Assembly (NCBI GenBank): GCA_020853105.1 | Contig: JADYZM010000040.1 | Coordinates: forward strand, 1-64,000 | From: Flavobacteriales bacterium | GTDB lineage: Bacteria > Bacteroidota > Bacteroidia > Flavobacteriales_E > Vicingaceae | Length of the DNA stretch: 64,000 nucleotides | Direction of reading: 5' to 3' | Shown here: in pieces, positions 53,495 to 62,645 of the stretch | Layout of the letters: each line of letters begins with the position of its first letter | Numbering within the stretch: the stretch's first letter is position 1 | The notes under the pieces: model-generated | Told to the model about the DNA's origin: nothing | Seen by the model: the letters and a program-made list of their open reading frames with translations, nothing else | Database searches by the model: none | Position numbers and translations under genes: made by a program

Positions 53495-56326
53495 TTAATT
53501 TTTTTTTAATTCTTTCATTAAATACGTTGATGTATAGCTTTTGGTGTTTTTGATTATTTCGATTGGTGTTCCTTCAGTTACGATTTCTCCCCCGTTTTTT
53601 CCACCTTCAGGTCCTATATCAATAATATAATCAGCTACTTTAATAATATCCATATTGTGTTCGATAATTATTGCGGTGTTGCCAGAATCTACAAGTTTAT
53701 TGATTACTTCAAGAAAAACACGAATATCTTCGAAATGAAGACCTGTTGATGGTTCGTCTAAAATATACAATGTATTTCCTGTTTGTTTTTTTGATAGTTC
53801 AGAGGCTAACTTCACACGCTGTGCTTCTCCTCCTGAAAGTGTTGTTGAAGATTGTCCGAGTTTTAAATATCCTAAACCAACTTCCTCGAGCGTTTTAATT
53901 TTAGAAGAAATTACCGGAATGTTTTGGAAAAAATCAAGTGATTGAGTAATGGTCATATTCAATACATCGCTGATAGATTTTCCTTTATATCTTACCTCAA
54001 GGGTTTCTCTGTTGTATCTTTTACCGTAGCACTCGTCACATTCAACATATACATCGGGAAGAAAATTCATTTCTATTGTTTTAACCCCAGCTCCTTGGCA
54101 TGTTTCACATCGTCCTCCTTTCATATTGAATGAAAATCTTCCGGGCAAATAACCTCTAATTTTAGCTTCAGGTAATGAGCTGTATAGGTTTCTTATATCT
54201 GTAAAAACTGCGGAATAGGTTGCCGGATTAGAACGAGGAGTTCTTCCAATTGGTGATTGGTCGATGTCAATCACTTTGTCAATATGTTCAATTCCTTTTA
54301 TTGATTGATAGGTAAGTGGTTTTTTTACTCCGTTATAGATTTGCTTATTTAAAATTGGGTATAAGGTTTCGTTGATTAATGTTGATTTTCCACTACCTGA
54401 AACGCCTGTTATACAGATTAGTCTTCCTAATGGGATTTTTATATTTATATTTTTAAGATTATTTCCTGAGGCTCCAATCAACTCAATAAATTTTCCATTT
54501 CCTTTTCTGAAATTTTTAGGAGCTTTAATTTGTTGTTTCCCGCTGAGAAATTGAGCAGTTTGAGTATTTATTTTAATAAATTCTTCTGGTTTTCCGGAAG
54601 CTACAATTTCTCCACCGTGCACTCCTGCTCTTGGTCCTATATCGATTATGTAGTCGGATTCCATCATAATTTCTTTGTCATGTTCAACTACTAGTATTGA
54701 ATTTCCAATGTTTCTCAATTCTTTTAACGATTGAATTAACTTTTGATTGTCTCTTTGATGCAATCCTATACTGGGTTCATCCAAAATATATAAAACATTT
54801 ACCAATTGAGAACCAATTTGTGTGGCAAGTCGAATTCGTTGGGCTTCACCTCCGGATAGGGTCTTTGCACTTCTGTTTAAGGACAGGTAATTTAAACCAA
54901 CGTCGAGGAGAAACTTTAATCGGCTATTGATTTCTTTTAATATTTCACGAGCAATTATCTTTTGATTTTCAGAAAGTTTTGTATGAACAATTGCAGACCA
55001 TTCACTTAGTGATTGAATGTCCATTTCTGAAATTTCAGCAATATTTTTTTTATCAATTTTAAAATATAGAGCTTCTTTCTTGAGTCTAGAACCACTACAA
55101 ATCGGACATTTAACCTTGTTCATAAAGCTTTCTGCCCATCTTTCAACCGATTTCGAATTATTTTCTTGAAACTGACGATTTAAAATAGAGATAATTCCTT
55201 CAAATTCAATTTTGTATTCGCTTGTAGTTCCTAAAATGTTTTGTGAAACTACAATTGGTTCTGTTGAGCCGTTTAATAAAAAATCTATTGATTCTTCGCT
55301 AAATTCTTTAAGCGGGGTGTTTATTGTAAATCCTAATTTATTACCAATGGCTTCAATTTGTCTAAAAGTCCAATTGTTTTTATATTCTCCTAGTGGAGCT
55401 ATTCCCCCTTTTTTTATTGTTGAATTTGGGTTTGGAATAATTTTTTTTAAATCTACTTCGGAAATTTCACCTAAGCCACCACACTTTGAACAAGCTCCAT
55501 AAGGTGAATTGAAAGAAAAATTATTTGGTGCAGGGTCGTCATACGAAATTCCTGTACTTGGACAAATTAAATTTTTACTTAATAATTGGAATGTTTTTGT
55601 GTCAGAATCATAAACCATTACTGTGCCTTTGCTGTGCTTGAAAGCAAGATTTACAGAGTCATAAATTCTTTTTCTATCCTCCTCTTTTACTTTTAGTTGG
55701 TCAATGACCACTTCAATGTCGTGTGTTTTATATCGGTCGAGTTGCATTCCAACGCTTACCGGAATTATTTCTCCATCGATTCTTACCTTGGTAAATCCAA
55801 GTTTTATTACTTGTAGGAATAGTTCTTTATAGTGTCCTTTTCTACCTTTTACAAGAGGTGCGAGGAGGATAATTTTTTTTTCGTTGTACTTATCTATAAT
55901 TAAATCAACAATTTGGGTTGATGTGTATTTTATCATTAATTCGCCCGTATTGTATGAGTAGGCATTTGATGTTTTTGCGTATAGGAGTCTAAAAAAGTCA
56001 TAAACTTCTGTAATAGTTCCAACTGTGGATCTTGGGTTTTTACTAATGGTTTTTTGTTCTATTGAAATTACCGGACTGAGTCCACTTATCTTATCCACAT
56101 CTGGCCGTTCCATATTTCCGAGAAACTGGCGAGCATAAGCTGAGAAAGTTTCCATGTATCTTCGTTGTCCTTCAGCATAGATAGTGTCAAAAGCCAGTGA
56201 TGATTTCCCACTACCACTCAAACCTGTTATTACAACCAGTTTGTTTCTCGGGATTTTTAAAGAGATATTTTTTAGATTATGTACTCTTGCACCTTCAACT
56301 TCAATAAAATCTTCTTCAGAGTTCAT
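53495..56326 (-). CDS. uvrA: Excinuclease ABC subunit UvrA
   Basis: Damage-recognition ATPase of nucleotide excision repair. Two ABC modules: Walker A GLSGSGKSSLAFDT (near 40) and GVSGSGKSTLINET (near 650), with signatures LSGGEAQRIRLATQIG and LSGGEAQRVKLASEL. Zinc-finger cysteines CSKCGG.../CxxC of the first insertion and CETCQGAGVKTIEMNFLPDVYVECDECYGKRY of the second are present. I begin at 56326 (MNSEEDFIEV); an in-frame ATG at 56365 lies within the WecA-like gene. 943 residues agrees with the family. Confidence 0.96.
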   Translation of the reverse strand: MNSEEDFIEVEGARVHNLKNISLKIPRNKLVVITGLSGSGKSSLAFDTIYAEGQRRYMETFSAYARQFLGNMERPDVDKISGLSPVISIEQKTISKNPRSTVGTITEVYDFFRLLYAKTSNAYSYNTGELMIKYTSTQIVDLIIDKYNEKKIILLAPLVKGRKGHYKELFLQVIKLGFTKVRIDGEIIPVSVGMQLDRYKTHDIEVVIDQLKVKEEDRKRIYDSVNLAFKHSKGTVMVYDSDTKTFQLLSKNLICPSTGISYDDPAPNNFSFNSPYGACSKCGGLGEISEVDLKKIIPNPNSTIKKGGIAPLGEYKNNWTFRQIEAIGNKLGFTINTPLKEFSEESIDFLLNGSTEPIVVSQNILGTTSEYKIEFEGIISILNRQFQENNSKSVERWAESFMNKVKCPICSGSRLKKEALYFKIDKKNIAEISEMDIQSLSEWSAIVHTKLSENQKIIAREILKEINSRLKFLLDVGLNYLSLNRSAKTLSGGEAQRIRLATQIGSQLVNVLYILDEPSIGLHQRDNQKLIQSLKELRNIGNSILVVEHDKEIMMESDYIIDIGPRAGVHGGEIVASGKPEEFIKINTQTAQFLSGKQQIKAPKNFRKGNGKFIELIGASGNNLKNINIKIPLGRLICITGVSGSGKSTLINETLYPILNKQIYNGVKKPLTYQSIKGIEHIDKVIDIDQSPIGRTPRSNPATYSAVFTDIRNLYSSLPEAKIRGYLPGRFSFNMKGGRCETCQGAGVKTIEMNFLPDVYVECDECYGKRYNRETLEVRYKGKSISDVLNMTITQSLDFFQNIPVISSKIKTLEEVGLGYLKLGQSSTTLSGGEAQRVKLASELSKKQTGNTLYILDEPSTGLHFEDIRVFLEVINKLVDSGNTAIIIEHNMDIIKVADYIIDIGPEGGKNGGEIVTEGTPIEIIKNTKSYTSTYLMKELKKN

Positions 56327-56333
56327 TATTGTT

Positions 56334-57404
56334 TTATTTAGTTCGTTCAGTGTTTTTATTTGCAACGATGAACAAAATTAAAAAAACCAATACAAAATAT
56401 GCAGAAAATAAAAATGTATAGCTATGGTTCCAGTCAAAAATAAAAATGTATGAGATTAATGCTATCAGTGACGAAATTATTGATAGAACAATGATTATCA
56501 ATGCAACTTGTTTTTCTGAGAAGCCCAAATATGAAAGATGATGAGTGGTGTGGTCTTTTCCACCAATAAATGGAGATTTTCCTTTTCTGATGCGTTTTAT
56601 TGAAACAGTTGTAGTATCAATCAGAGGAATAGAAAAAGTTAATATTGCTAATAAAAATTGTTTTGCAACTGAAAACTCCATGTTAAGGTTTGGATTCCAC
56701 AAGTAATTGATGCTCAAAGCTGCAAGTAAAACACCAAGAAATTGGCTACCTGTATCGCCCATAAACATTTTTGATGGATACCAATTGAAATATAAGAATG
56801 AAATTAAAGTCCCAATCATTCCTACAACTATTGTCATAGAGATTGTACTAAACTCATTCAAGTAAATCATTAATACAAAAATCGTAATCATAATTATTAA
56901 TGATACCGAGGTTGTGATTCCATCCATATTGTCCAGCATATTAATCGAATTCATCATGCCAACAACCCAAATTACAGTTAGGCTATAATTTATAATTTGA
57001 TTATCAAAAATATTTATGTATGATCCTGAATAGATTAAAATAAAGGCACAAAGCGATTGAGTCAAAATTTTTAACAATGGTTTTGTGTTGTATGCATCAT
57101 CTGCTAGTCCCATTAAAAATCCGAGTGATACGGCACCAATCATACCGGTTAACTGAAAGTCAATTTGTGTAGCGTCGTAAGAAAAAATAAAAGGATGTAA
57201 TACAAAAGATAATAGAAAAACGATATAAAAACTAATTCCGCCTAATGCAGGTTTTACTTGTTTGCTCCACCTAATTATTGTGTCGTCTAAATTGCGGATT
57301 CCTAATGTCTTAGCAAATTTTAGGAAAATAAAATTAATCAAGAGTGAGAAAATAATAACTCCCAAAAAAAATGAAATGTATTTTATTAAGAGTGTATTAT
57401 TCAT
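56334..57404 (-). CDS. WecA/MraY-family undecaprenyl-phosphate sugar-1-phosphate transferase
   Basis: An integral membrane protein with about ten hydrophobic segments. It transfers a sugar-1-phosphate to undecaprenyl phosphate and starts polysaccharide synthesis. Conserved motifs: LADDAYNTKPLLK (Asp pair), NMLDNMDGITT, FMGDTGSQFLG, and the His-rich GGKDHTTHHLSYLG loop. The location next to rfbC, a Wzc-like kinase and Wza-like protein indicates exopolysaccharide or O-antigen rather than peptidoglycan. Stop is 8 bp before the uvrA start. Confidence 0.88.
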   Translation of the reverse strand: MNNTLLIKYISFFLGVIIFSLLINFIFLKFAKTLGIRNLDDTIIRWSKQVKPALGGISFYIVFLLSFVLHPFIFSYDATQIDFQLTGMIGAVSLGFLMGLADDAYNTKPLLKILTQSLCAFILIYSGSYINIFDNQIINYSLTVIWVVGMMNSINMLDNMDGITTSVSLIIMITIFVLMIYLNEFSTISMTIVVGMIGTLISFLYFNWYPSKMFMGDTGSQFLGVLLAALSINYLWNPNLNMEFSVAKQFLLAILTFSIPLIDTTTVSIKRIRKGKSPFIGGKDHTTHHLSYLGFSEKQVALIIIVLSIISSLIALISYIFIFDWNHSYTFLFSAYFVLVFLILFIVANKNTERTK

Positions 57405-57405
57405 T

Positions 57406-57948
57406 TTAAAAATTTTTAAATGAATCGGTAAAAGATGAAGCTTGATGGTCTTTGTCTGTTAAGATTGGATTTTCTATACCCCAGTCAATAGAAAGAGACT
57501 TATCGCTCCATAAGATGCTACATTCCGACTCTTTATTGTAAAAATTTGTGCATTTATATGAAAAGATGGTATTGTCTTCGAGTGCCAAAAAACCATGGGC
57601 AAATCCTTCGGGGATATATAACATCGTGTTGTTTTCTGATGAAAGTTTAATTTTAAAGTGTTTTCCAAATGTTTCAGAGGATTTTCGGATATCTACAACA
57701 ACATCAAGAACACTACCTTGAATAACTCGTACTAATTTACCTTGAGAATGAGGATTTTTTTGGAAGTGTAAACCTCTTAGAACATTTTTTTTTGATAATG
57801 ATTGGTTGTCTTGAACAAATTCAGTGTTTATTCCATTTTTTTGAAAAATAATTTTATTGTAGGTTTCATAAAAACATCCCCTTGCATCATTGAAAATAAT
57901 AGGATTTATTATACAAAGACCTTCAAATTCGTTACGTTCAAATAACAT
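57406..57948 (-). CDS. rfbC: dTDP-4-dehydrorhamnose 3,5-epimerase
   Basis: Third enzyme of dTDP-L-rhamnose synthesis. Cupin fold of 180 residues. His61 in LRGLHFQ and the HxxGKLVRV block mark the active site, FSYKCTNFYNKE (~129-140) contains the proposed catalytic Tyr, and DWGI is the typical C-terminal motif. rfbA, rfbB and rfbD are not in this window. Between the WecA-like and Wzc-like genes, with 1-bp overlap to the latter. Confidence 0.92.
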   Translation of the reverse strand: MLFERNEFEGLCIINPIIFNDARGCFYETYNKIIFQKNGINTEFVQDNQSLSKKNVLRGLHFQKNPHSQGKLVRVIQGSVLDVVVDIRKSSETFGKHFKIKLSSENNTMLYIPEGFAHGFLALEDNTIFSYKCTNFYNKESECSILWSDKSLSIDWGIENPILTDKDHQASSFTDSFKNF

Positions 57949-60383
57949 CAGGAATTAGATTTTTTATTGGATTTTAAAATTCTTTTGATTCGGCTCTCTT
58001 TTTTTGTGTCATCGTAATAATAACCGTCTTTATTGCCGTAGCTGTATCTATAGTTGTAGCCATAACTATAATATTTATTGTTGTAGTCAACACCATTTAA
58101 GATTATGGATAATTTTTTTATCCCATTTTCACGTACCAATTTGTTGAGATTATTTATGAAATTTTTACGAGAATAATCATTTTTAAATACATAAATCGGG
58201 AAATCTGCCTTTTTAAGAGTTTCCATAGCATCAGAAACCAACCCTATAGGAGGATTATCAACCACAATTAAATCGTAATCGGTTTTAAGTTTTTCAATAA
58301 CTTCCTCTAGTTTTCCTCCTATAATCAATTCTGAAGGATTTGGAGGAATTGGTCCTGAAGTAATGTAATGTAGGTTTTCTAAACTGCTTTTGTGAATACA
58401 ACTTTTTATATCGTCTTTATCAATTAAAATTGTGCTCATTCCTTTTTCGTTACTCACACCAAATCCGACATGAATTTTGGGCTTTCTCATGTCTAAGTCT
58501 AATATGATTACTTTTTTTCCTGACATGGCAATAATGCCTGAAAGATTTAAGGCACAAAAAGTTTTTCCTTCACCCGAAATGGTAGATGTAATTGCCATTA
58601 GTTTGCATCCTTCTGCTTTTGAAATGAATTGCAAGTTGGTTCTGATAGCTCTGAAAGATTCGGAAATAATAGATTTTGGGTCTCTGTTAATAACCAGTTG
58701 AGAGTTTGGGATATCTTTATGATAAATGGGAACAGTACCTAAAGTTCCTATTATTGAATTTGCATGTTTTGTAATTTCATCAATTGATGAAATGGTATTT
58801 TTAAGAATATATTTAAAAATTAATATAACAATTGAAATTACAACACCAAGTAAAATACCTGTTGCAATTATCACTTTTTTATTTGGTGAGAAAGGAGTGC
58901 TTGGAACTAATGCTTTGTCTAATATTGTGTGTTGAGGGACAAAACCAGCTTCTGAAATAGAGTACTCGGTTCTTTTTTCCATTATCAGAGTGAAGAATTT
59001 TTCATCAATTGACAAAACTCGTTGGAGTCTAGCGTATTCAAGTTCTTTAGCCGGAACATTCAAATATTTAGATTGAATTTCTCCAATTTTTTTTGTTAGG
59101 TCTTTACGTCTGCTCTCAATTTTTGAAATCAATGATGTGAGTGATTTTGAAAGTACTTCTTTTTGAATTTCAATTTGCTTGTCTTGTACTTTTAAAGATT
59201 CACTTTCATTGGTAGATTCAGTTAAAATTCGTTGCCGTTGTAGTAGCAAATTTTGTAAATCGTTAATTAGTGCGGTAACTCTAGCTTCGTATTCTGTTCC
59301 GGAAAGAATAGGCAGAAGATTATATACATTTATTTCTTTTAATTTGGTTTTAAGTGAATTATTAACTTCTATGAGTACATTTCTTTGTAAATCTAAATCA
59401 ATCATATCGGTTTCTAACTTATTCACTCTATCCACATAAAGAGTTGAAAACCTGTCAATATCAGAAAGTTTATTGTTTTTCTGAAAATCTTCTATATTAG
59501 TTTCAGATTCTTTAACTCTGTTTAGATAAGTGTCGAGTTGATTATCCAAGAATTCAATTACGTTTTTTGAACTTTTACTTCTTTCTTCAAGGTCATAAGT
59601 AATATATTCATTCGCAATTGCTGTAATAACATCAGAAGTTTTTCTGGGGTTGTTGTCTTGGAAATTTATGTTTATTGTTTTAGCAGCTGGGTTTAGCGGA
59701 TACACATTTAAACTTTTGATATATCGATTTGTTAAATTCTCAACATCATTGATAATAAAATAAAGTTTGTTGTTATTGATTTCCGACTTATACTCTTCAA
59801 TAGCGATAGGGTTTGTTGTTTTTATTTTTAAACGAACATCACTAAAATCAATATATTCATCAAACTTATATTGACCCAAAATAGTTCCATTTTTAGATAA
59901 AACAAATTCTCCGTTTGAGGTAAAATCTAAGTGGAAGGGTATCTGCATTACAGATGAATCTTTTACTTCAAATTCAACTTCAATAGGTGAGCTTCGGTAG
60001 AGTTCAAATGATAAAAACTTACCTTCGTTGAAGTAACTGACTCCTAGAGGAAGCTGAGATAGGGCTCTTTTAAGTAGAAATTTTGATTTGAGTAATTCGA
60101 CATCTTTTGCAATTTCATTTCCTTCCGTTCTTTCTTGAAATTTATTAATATTTAAAACTTGTTCGGCTTTGTTTTCCGAGCCTACTTGTAGTACTAAATT
60201 AGATTGATAAAGTGGAACCGTATATCGCAAGTAAATTAATGAAGCGGCTATTGTAGTAGAAATAATAAGGAGAAAGAGAAGTAAATTTCTTCTAAAAATT
60301 TGAAGAAGCAGTATAATGTCCAAATCAGTATTGAAATTGGAAATTAATTCTTGTTCTTCTTTCAGATTTTTATATTCAGACAT
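57948..60383 (-). CDS. Wzc-like polysaccharide co-polymerase and tyrosine autokinase, 811 aa
   Basis: Regulates length and export of the polysaccharide. Two transmembrane helices (~27-50 and ~495-515) bracket a Wzz/GNVR coiled-coil periplasmic domain. The cytosolic BY-kinase (~575-790) has Walker A TISGEGKTFCALN (~598), Walker A' VIILDLDMRKPK and Walker B LIVVDNPPIG. The C terminus is tyrosine-rich (NKYYSYGYNYRYSYGN, GYYYDD; ten tyrosines in ~25 residues), the autophosphorylation cluster. rfbC starts one base after its stop codon's region and the Wza-like gene is 4 bp upstream. Confidence 0.92.
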   Translation of the reverse strand: MSEYKNLKEEQELISNFNTDLDIILLLQIFRRNLLLFLLIISTTIAASLIYLRYTVPLYQSNLVLQVGSENKAEQVLNINKFQERTEGNEIAKDVELLKSKFLLKRALSQLPLGVSYFNEGKFLSFELYRSSPIEVEFEVKDSSVMQIPFHLDFTSNGEFVLSKNGTILGQYKFDEYIDFSDVRLKIKTTNPIAIEEYKSEINNNKLYFIINDVENLTNRYIKSLNVYPLNPAAKTININFQDNNPRKTSDVITAIANEYITYDLEERSKSSKNVIEFLDNQLDTYLNRVKESETNIEDFQKNNKLSDIDRFSTLYVDRVNKLETDMIDLDLQRNVLIEVNNSLKTKLKEINVYNLLPILSGTEYEARVTALINDLQNLLLQRQRILTESTNESESLKVQDKQIEIQKEVLSKSLTSLISKIESRRKDLTKKIGEIQSKYLNVPAKELEYARLQRVLSIDEKFFTLIMEKRTEYSISEAGFVPQHTILDKALVPSTPFSPNKKVIIATGILLGVVISIVILIFKYILKNTISSIDEITKHANSIIGTLGTVPIYHKDIPNSQLVINRDPKSIISESFRAIRTNLQFISKAEGCKLMAITSTISGEGKTFCALNLSGIIAMSGKKVIILDLDMRKPKIHVGFGVSNEKGMSTILIDKDDIKSCIHKSSLENLHYITSGPIPPNPSELIIGGKLEEVIEKLKTDYDLIVVDNPPIGLVSDAMETLKKADFPIYVFKNDYSRKNFINNLNKLVRENGIKKLSIILNGVDYNNKYYSYGYNYRYSYGNKDGYYYDDTKKESRIKRILKSNKKSNS

Positions 60384-60387
60384 GAAT

Positions 60388-61158
60388 TTATTTATTCAAG
60401 TTGTTTATAACTAAGATTAGAGTGATTGTACTTGTTAATAAACTAACTATTGGTGCAATATCACTAACAGCTTCTCCAAGAATATTTCTTCTCGGCTCTA
60501 CGTATATTATATCGTTAGCTTTCAATACAAAATCTGCATCTTTTATTCCTTCCATATACTTGAAATTAAACAAATATACTTTTGGGTTTTTTAAATTACC
60601 TCGGACTAATTTTATCCTATGGGCTTTTGCATCTTTTGATAGTCCGCCTACAGCACCTAGAGCCTCAATGAGAGTTGTGTTTTCATTTTTTAAAGTAAAA
60701 ACTTGAGCCTTCCCGATTCCAGTGAAAATAGTAATTCTTCGGTTTAATACATGGATTTGCACAAATGGTTTGATGTAATATTTGGCATATTCTTCTTGAA
60801 GGATAACTTCGAGTTCTTTTATTGTTTTCTCCTTAATATTTAATCTGCCGATAACTGGAAATTTACAATTACCGTCATATTCCACGAGATAGGTTGGGTT
60901 GATTAGAGTTGTAATTCTGTTTTCTGGATTTGTTGATAACGCTGTTAAATCAATCAGACGTGTACCTTCATTGGTGTAGAGTTGAAATTCTAATATGTCG
61001 CTGGGTTGAATTCTGTATTCGGTTGTTGAGTCTTTAGGATTGGTATCGTATGGATAACCTTTTTTTGTTCTCATCATTATACTGGGATTGATATTACATG
61101 CATATAATGCAAGAATGAGAATAACAATTACTGAAGTTTTTAGTGTATTAAAATTCAT
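60388..61158 (-). CDS. Wza-like polysaccharide export lipoprotein, 256 aa
   Basis: Lipobox ILALYAC (Cys21), then the Poly_export domain (~45-150: YRIQPSDILEFQLYTNEG...; YLVEYDGNCKFPVIGRLNIKEKTIKELEVILQEEY) and a SLBB domain (~150-220: IFTGIGKAQVFTLKNENTTLIEALGAVGGLSKDAKAHRIKLVRG). A C-terminal hydrophobic helix (IVSLLTSTITLILVINN) is consistent with the family's transmembrane ending. It forms the outer membrane or periplasmic export channel working with the Wzc-like kinase. Shorter than E. coli Wza (379). Confidence 0.88.
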   Translation of the reverse strand: MNFNTLKTSVIVILILALYACNINPSIMMRTKKGYPYDTNPKDSTTEYRIQPSDILEFQLYTNEGTRLIDLTALSTNPENRITTLINPTYLVEYDGNCKFPVIGRLNIKEKTIKELEVILQEEYAKYYIKPFVQIHVLNRRITIFTGIGKAQVFTLKNENTTLIEALGAVGGLSKDAKAHRIKLVRGNLKNPKVYLFNFKYMEGIKDADFVLKANDIIYVEPRRNILGEAVSDIAPIVSLLTSTITLILVINNLNK

Positions 61159-61214
61159 ATTTACTCTTGATAAAAGAAAACAAATCTATTAAAACTTGTT
61201 CAAATTAAGATAAT

Positions 61215-62423
61215 TTATTTTGTGTTGTTCAACAAAGATACGTACACATTCTGCATATCGTTTATCATTCGTGTAATATTAAATTTTTGGTTAACATTTT
61301 CCCAGCCTTTTTTTCCCATGTCAATTCTCAAATTTTCATTTTCGACTAAATTCAATAAAGCATTACTAAATCCATTCGTATCATTAATTTCTAAAACAAA
61401 TGCAGTTTGATTTTTTACTATTACATTTTCTACACCCCCAACATTTGTAGTAACAATCGGCTTATTTGCGGCTTGAGCTTCAATTAAACTAACGGGTGTT
61501 CCTTCGTTTAGCGATGTTAGGGCTATTATATCTAACCCTGCAATGGCAATATCAACATCTTTTATCCATGATGTGAAAGTTACATCAGATTTTTTTGGAG
61601 ATTTAATAAATTCAACACAATCTAAATTTAACAATTGACATTTTGCAATTAAATTATTACGTTCTTCTCCGTCTCCAATGATAAATACTCTTACTTTCTT
61701 CCTTGTTTTATTTAAAACAGAAGATATAGCATCAAGAAAAAAAACATGATTTTTTATGGGAACAAGTCTGCCTATAATTCCAATGGCAATTTCATCATCG
61801 TCCAAAAGATAGTTTTTTCTAAACGATATTCTTTTTTCGGATTGATTTTCACTGAATTTAGTCAAATCAAATCCGTATGGTACCACATGAATTTTTGAAG
61901 CTTTACAAATCTTAAATTCAGAAGAAAGTTCTTTTTTTTGGATATCGCTTATTGCAATAATAGCAGTTGATTTTCTGGCTAAATATTTTTCAATTGTTTT
62001 TATCAATAAAGTTTTGGGCTTATTAAAATACGAATGAAAAACATGACCGTGAAATGTATGAACTATAACGGGTACTTTACATTTTGAAGCAGCTATTCTT
62101 CCTAGTGATCCGGCTTTTGATGCGTGAGTGTGAACAACATCGGGTTTAAACTCTTTGATGATTTTCACAATTTTTTGATAGGCTATTTTGTCGTTGTTAA
62201 TATTTATACTCCGCTTCATTTCGGGAATAACTATAGGCTTTATTCCTAATTGATTGAAAATATAATTGCAACTTTCTTCTGAATCATCTTTTTCACCTCC
62301 AATAATAAGTGATTCAAAATTATTAGGCATAAATCTTGTCAAGTATGCTGTAATGAATGTGAGCCCTCCTAAATTGAAGCGATTAACTATATGTAAAACT
62401 TTGATTTTCTTATTAGGATTCAT
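61215..62423 (-). CDS. Glycosyltransferase family 4
   Basis: GT-B fold enzyme of 402 residues. Residues ~9-22 HIVNRFNLGGLTFI form the N-terminal acceptor side; THASKAGSLGRIAA and HTFHGHVFHSYFN are typical of WbnH/WcaL-type GT4. The donor side has GIIGRLVPIKNH, then TSLNEGTPVSLIEAQAANKPIVTTNVGGVENVI (EX7E-like motif). It adds a sugar to the lipid-linked polysaccharide; donor unknown. It lies 56 bp upstream of the Wza-like gene in the same direction and probably begins the cluster in this window. Confidence 0.88.
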   Translation of the reverse strand: MNPNKKIKVLHIVNRFNLGGLTFITAYLTRFMPNNFESLIIGGEKDDSEESCNYIFNQLGIKPIVIPEMKRSININNDKIAYQKIVKIIKEFKPDVVHTHASKAGSLGRIAASKCKVPVIVHTFHGHVFHSYFNKPKTLLIKTIEKYLARKSTAIIAISDIQKKELSSEFKICKASKIHVVPYGFDLTKFSENQSEKRISFRKNYLLDDDEIAIGIIGRLVPIKNHVFFLDAISSVLNKTRKKVRVFIIGDGEERNNLIAKCQLLNLDCVEFIKSPKKSDVTFTSWIKDVDIAIAGLDIIALTSLNEGTPVSLIEAQAANKPIVTTNVGGVENVIVKNQTAFVLEINDTNGFSNALLNLVENENLRIDMGKKGWENVNQKFNITRMINDMQNVYVSLLNNTK

Positions 62424-62645
62424 TAATTGTGATTGCCGTGTTTAGTTAAAATCAATATTCTCTATTTTTTTTCTGGCTATATATCATACAAAGCAATTTT
62501 ATGAATTAAAAATTAAAAATCATTTGATTTATAACAAAATCAATTTAAAAATGCTCTTTTTTAAAAATTCATTGGTTCGATATTTTATAAAAAAAATCCC
62601 CTTTCCAAATTTTGGAAAGGGGATTCGATAAAAATTAGAATTTAT
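62424..62645. other. Intergenic region, AT-rich, with lpdA terminator
   Basis: 222 bp between the GT4 gene and lpdA. Apart from the terminator hairpin at 62590-62625 no coding frame or repeat is visible. Confidence 0.6.
62588..62625 (-). terminator. Intrinsic terminator of lpdA
   Basis: AATCCCCTTTCCAAA (62595-62609) and its exact complement (62611-62625) form a 15-bp stem; on the minus strand it is followed by T8. It stops lpdA 20 bp after its stop codon at 62646. Confidence 0.88.
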
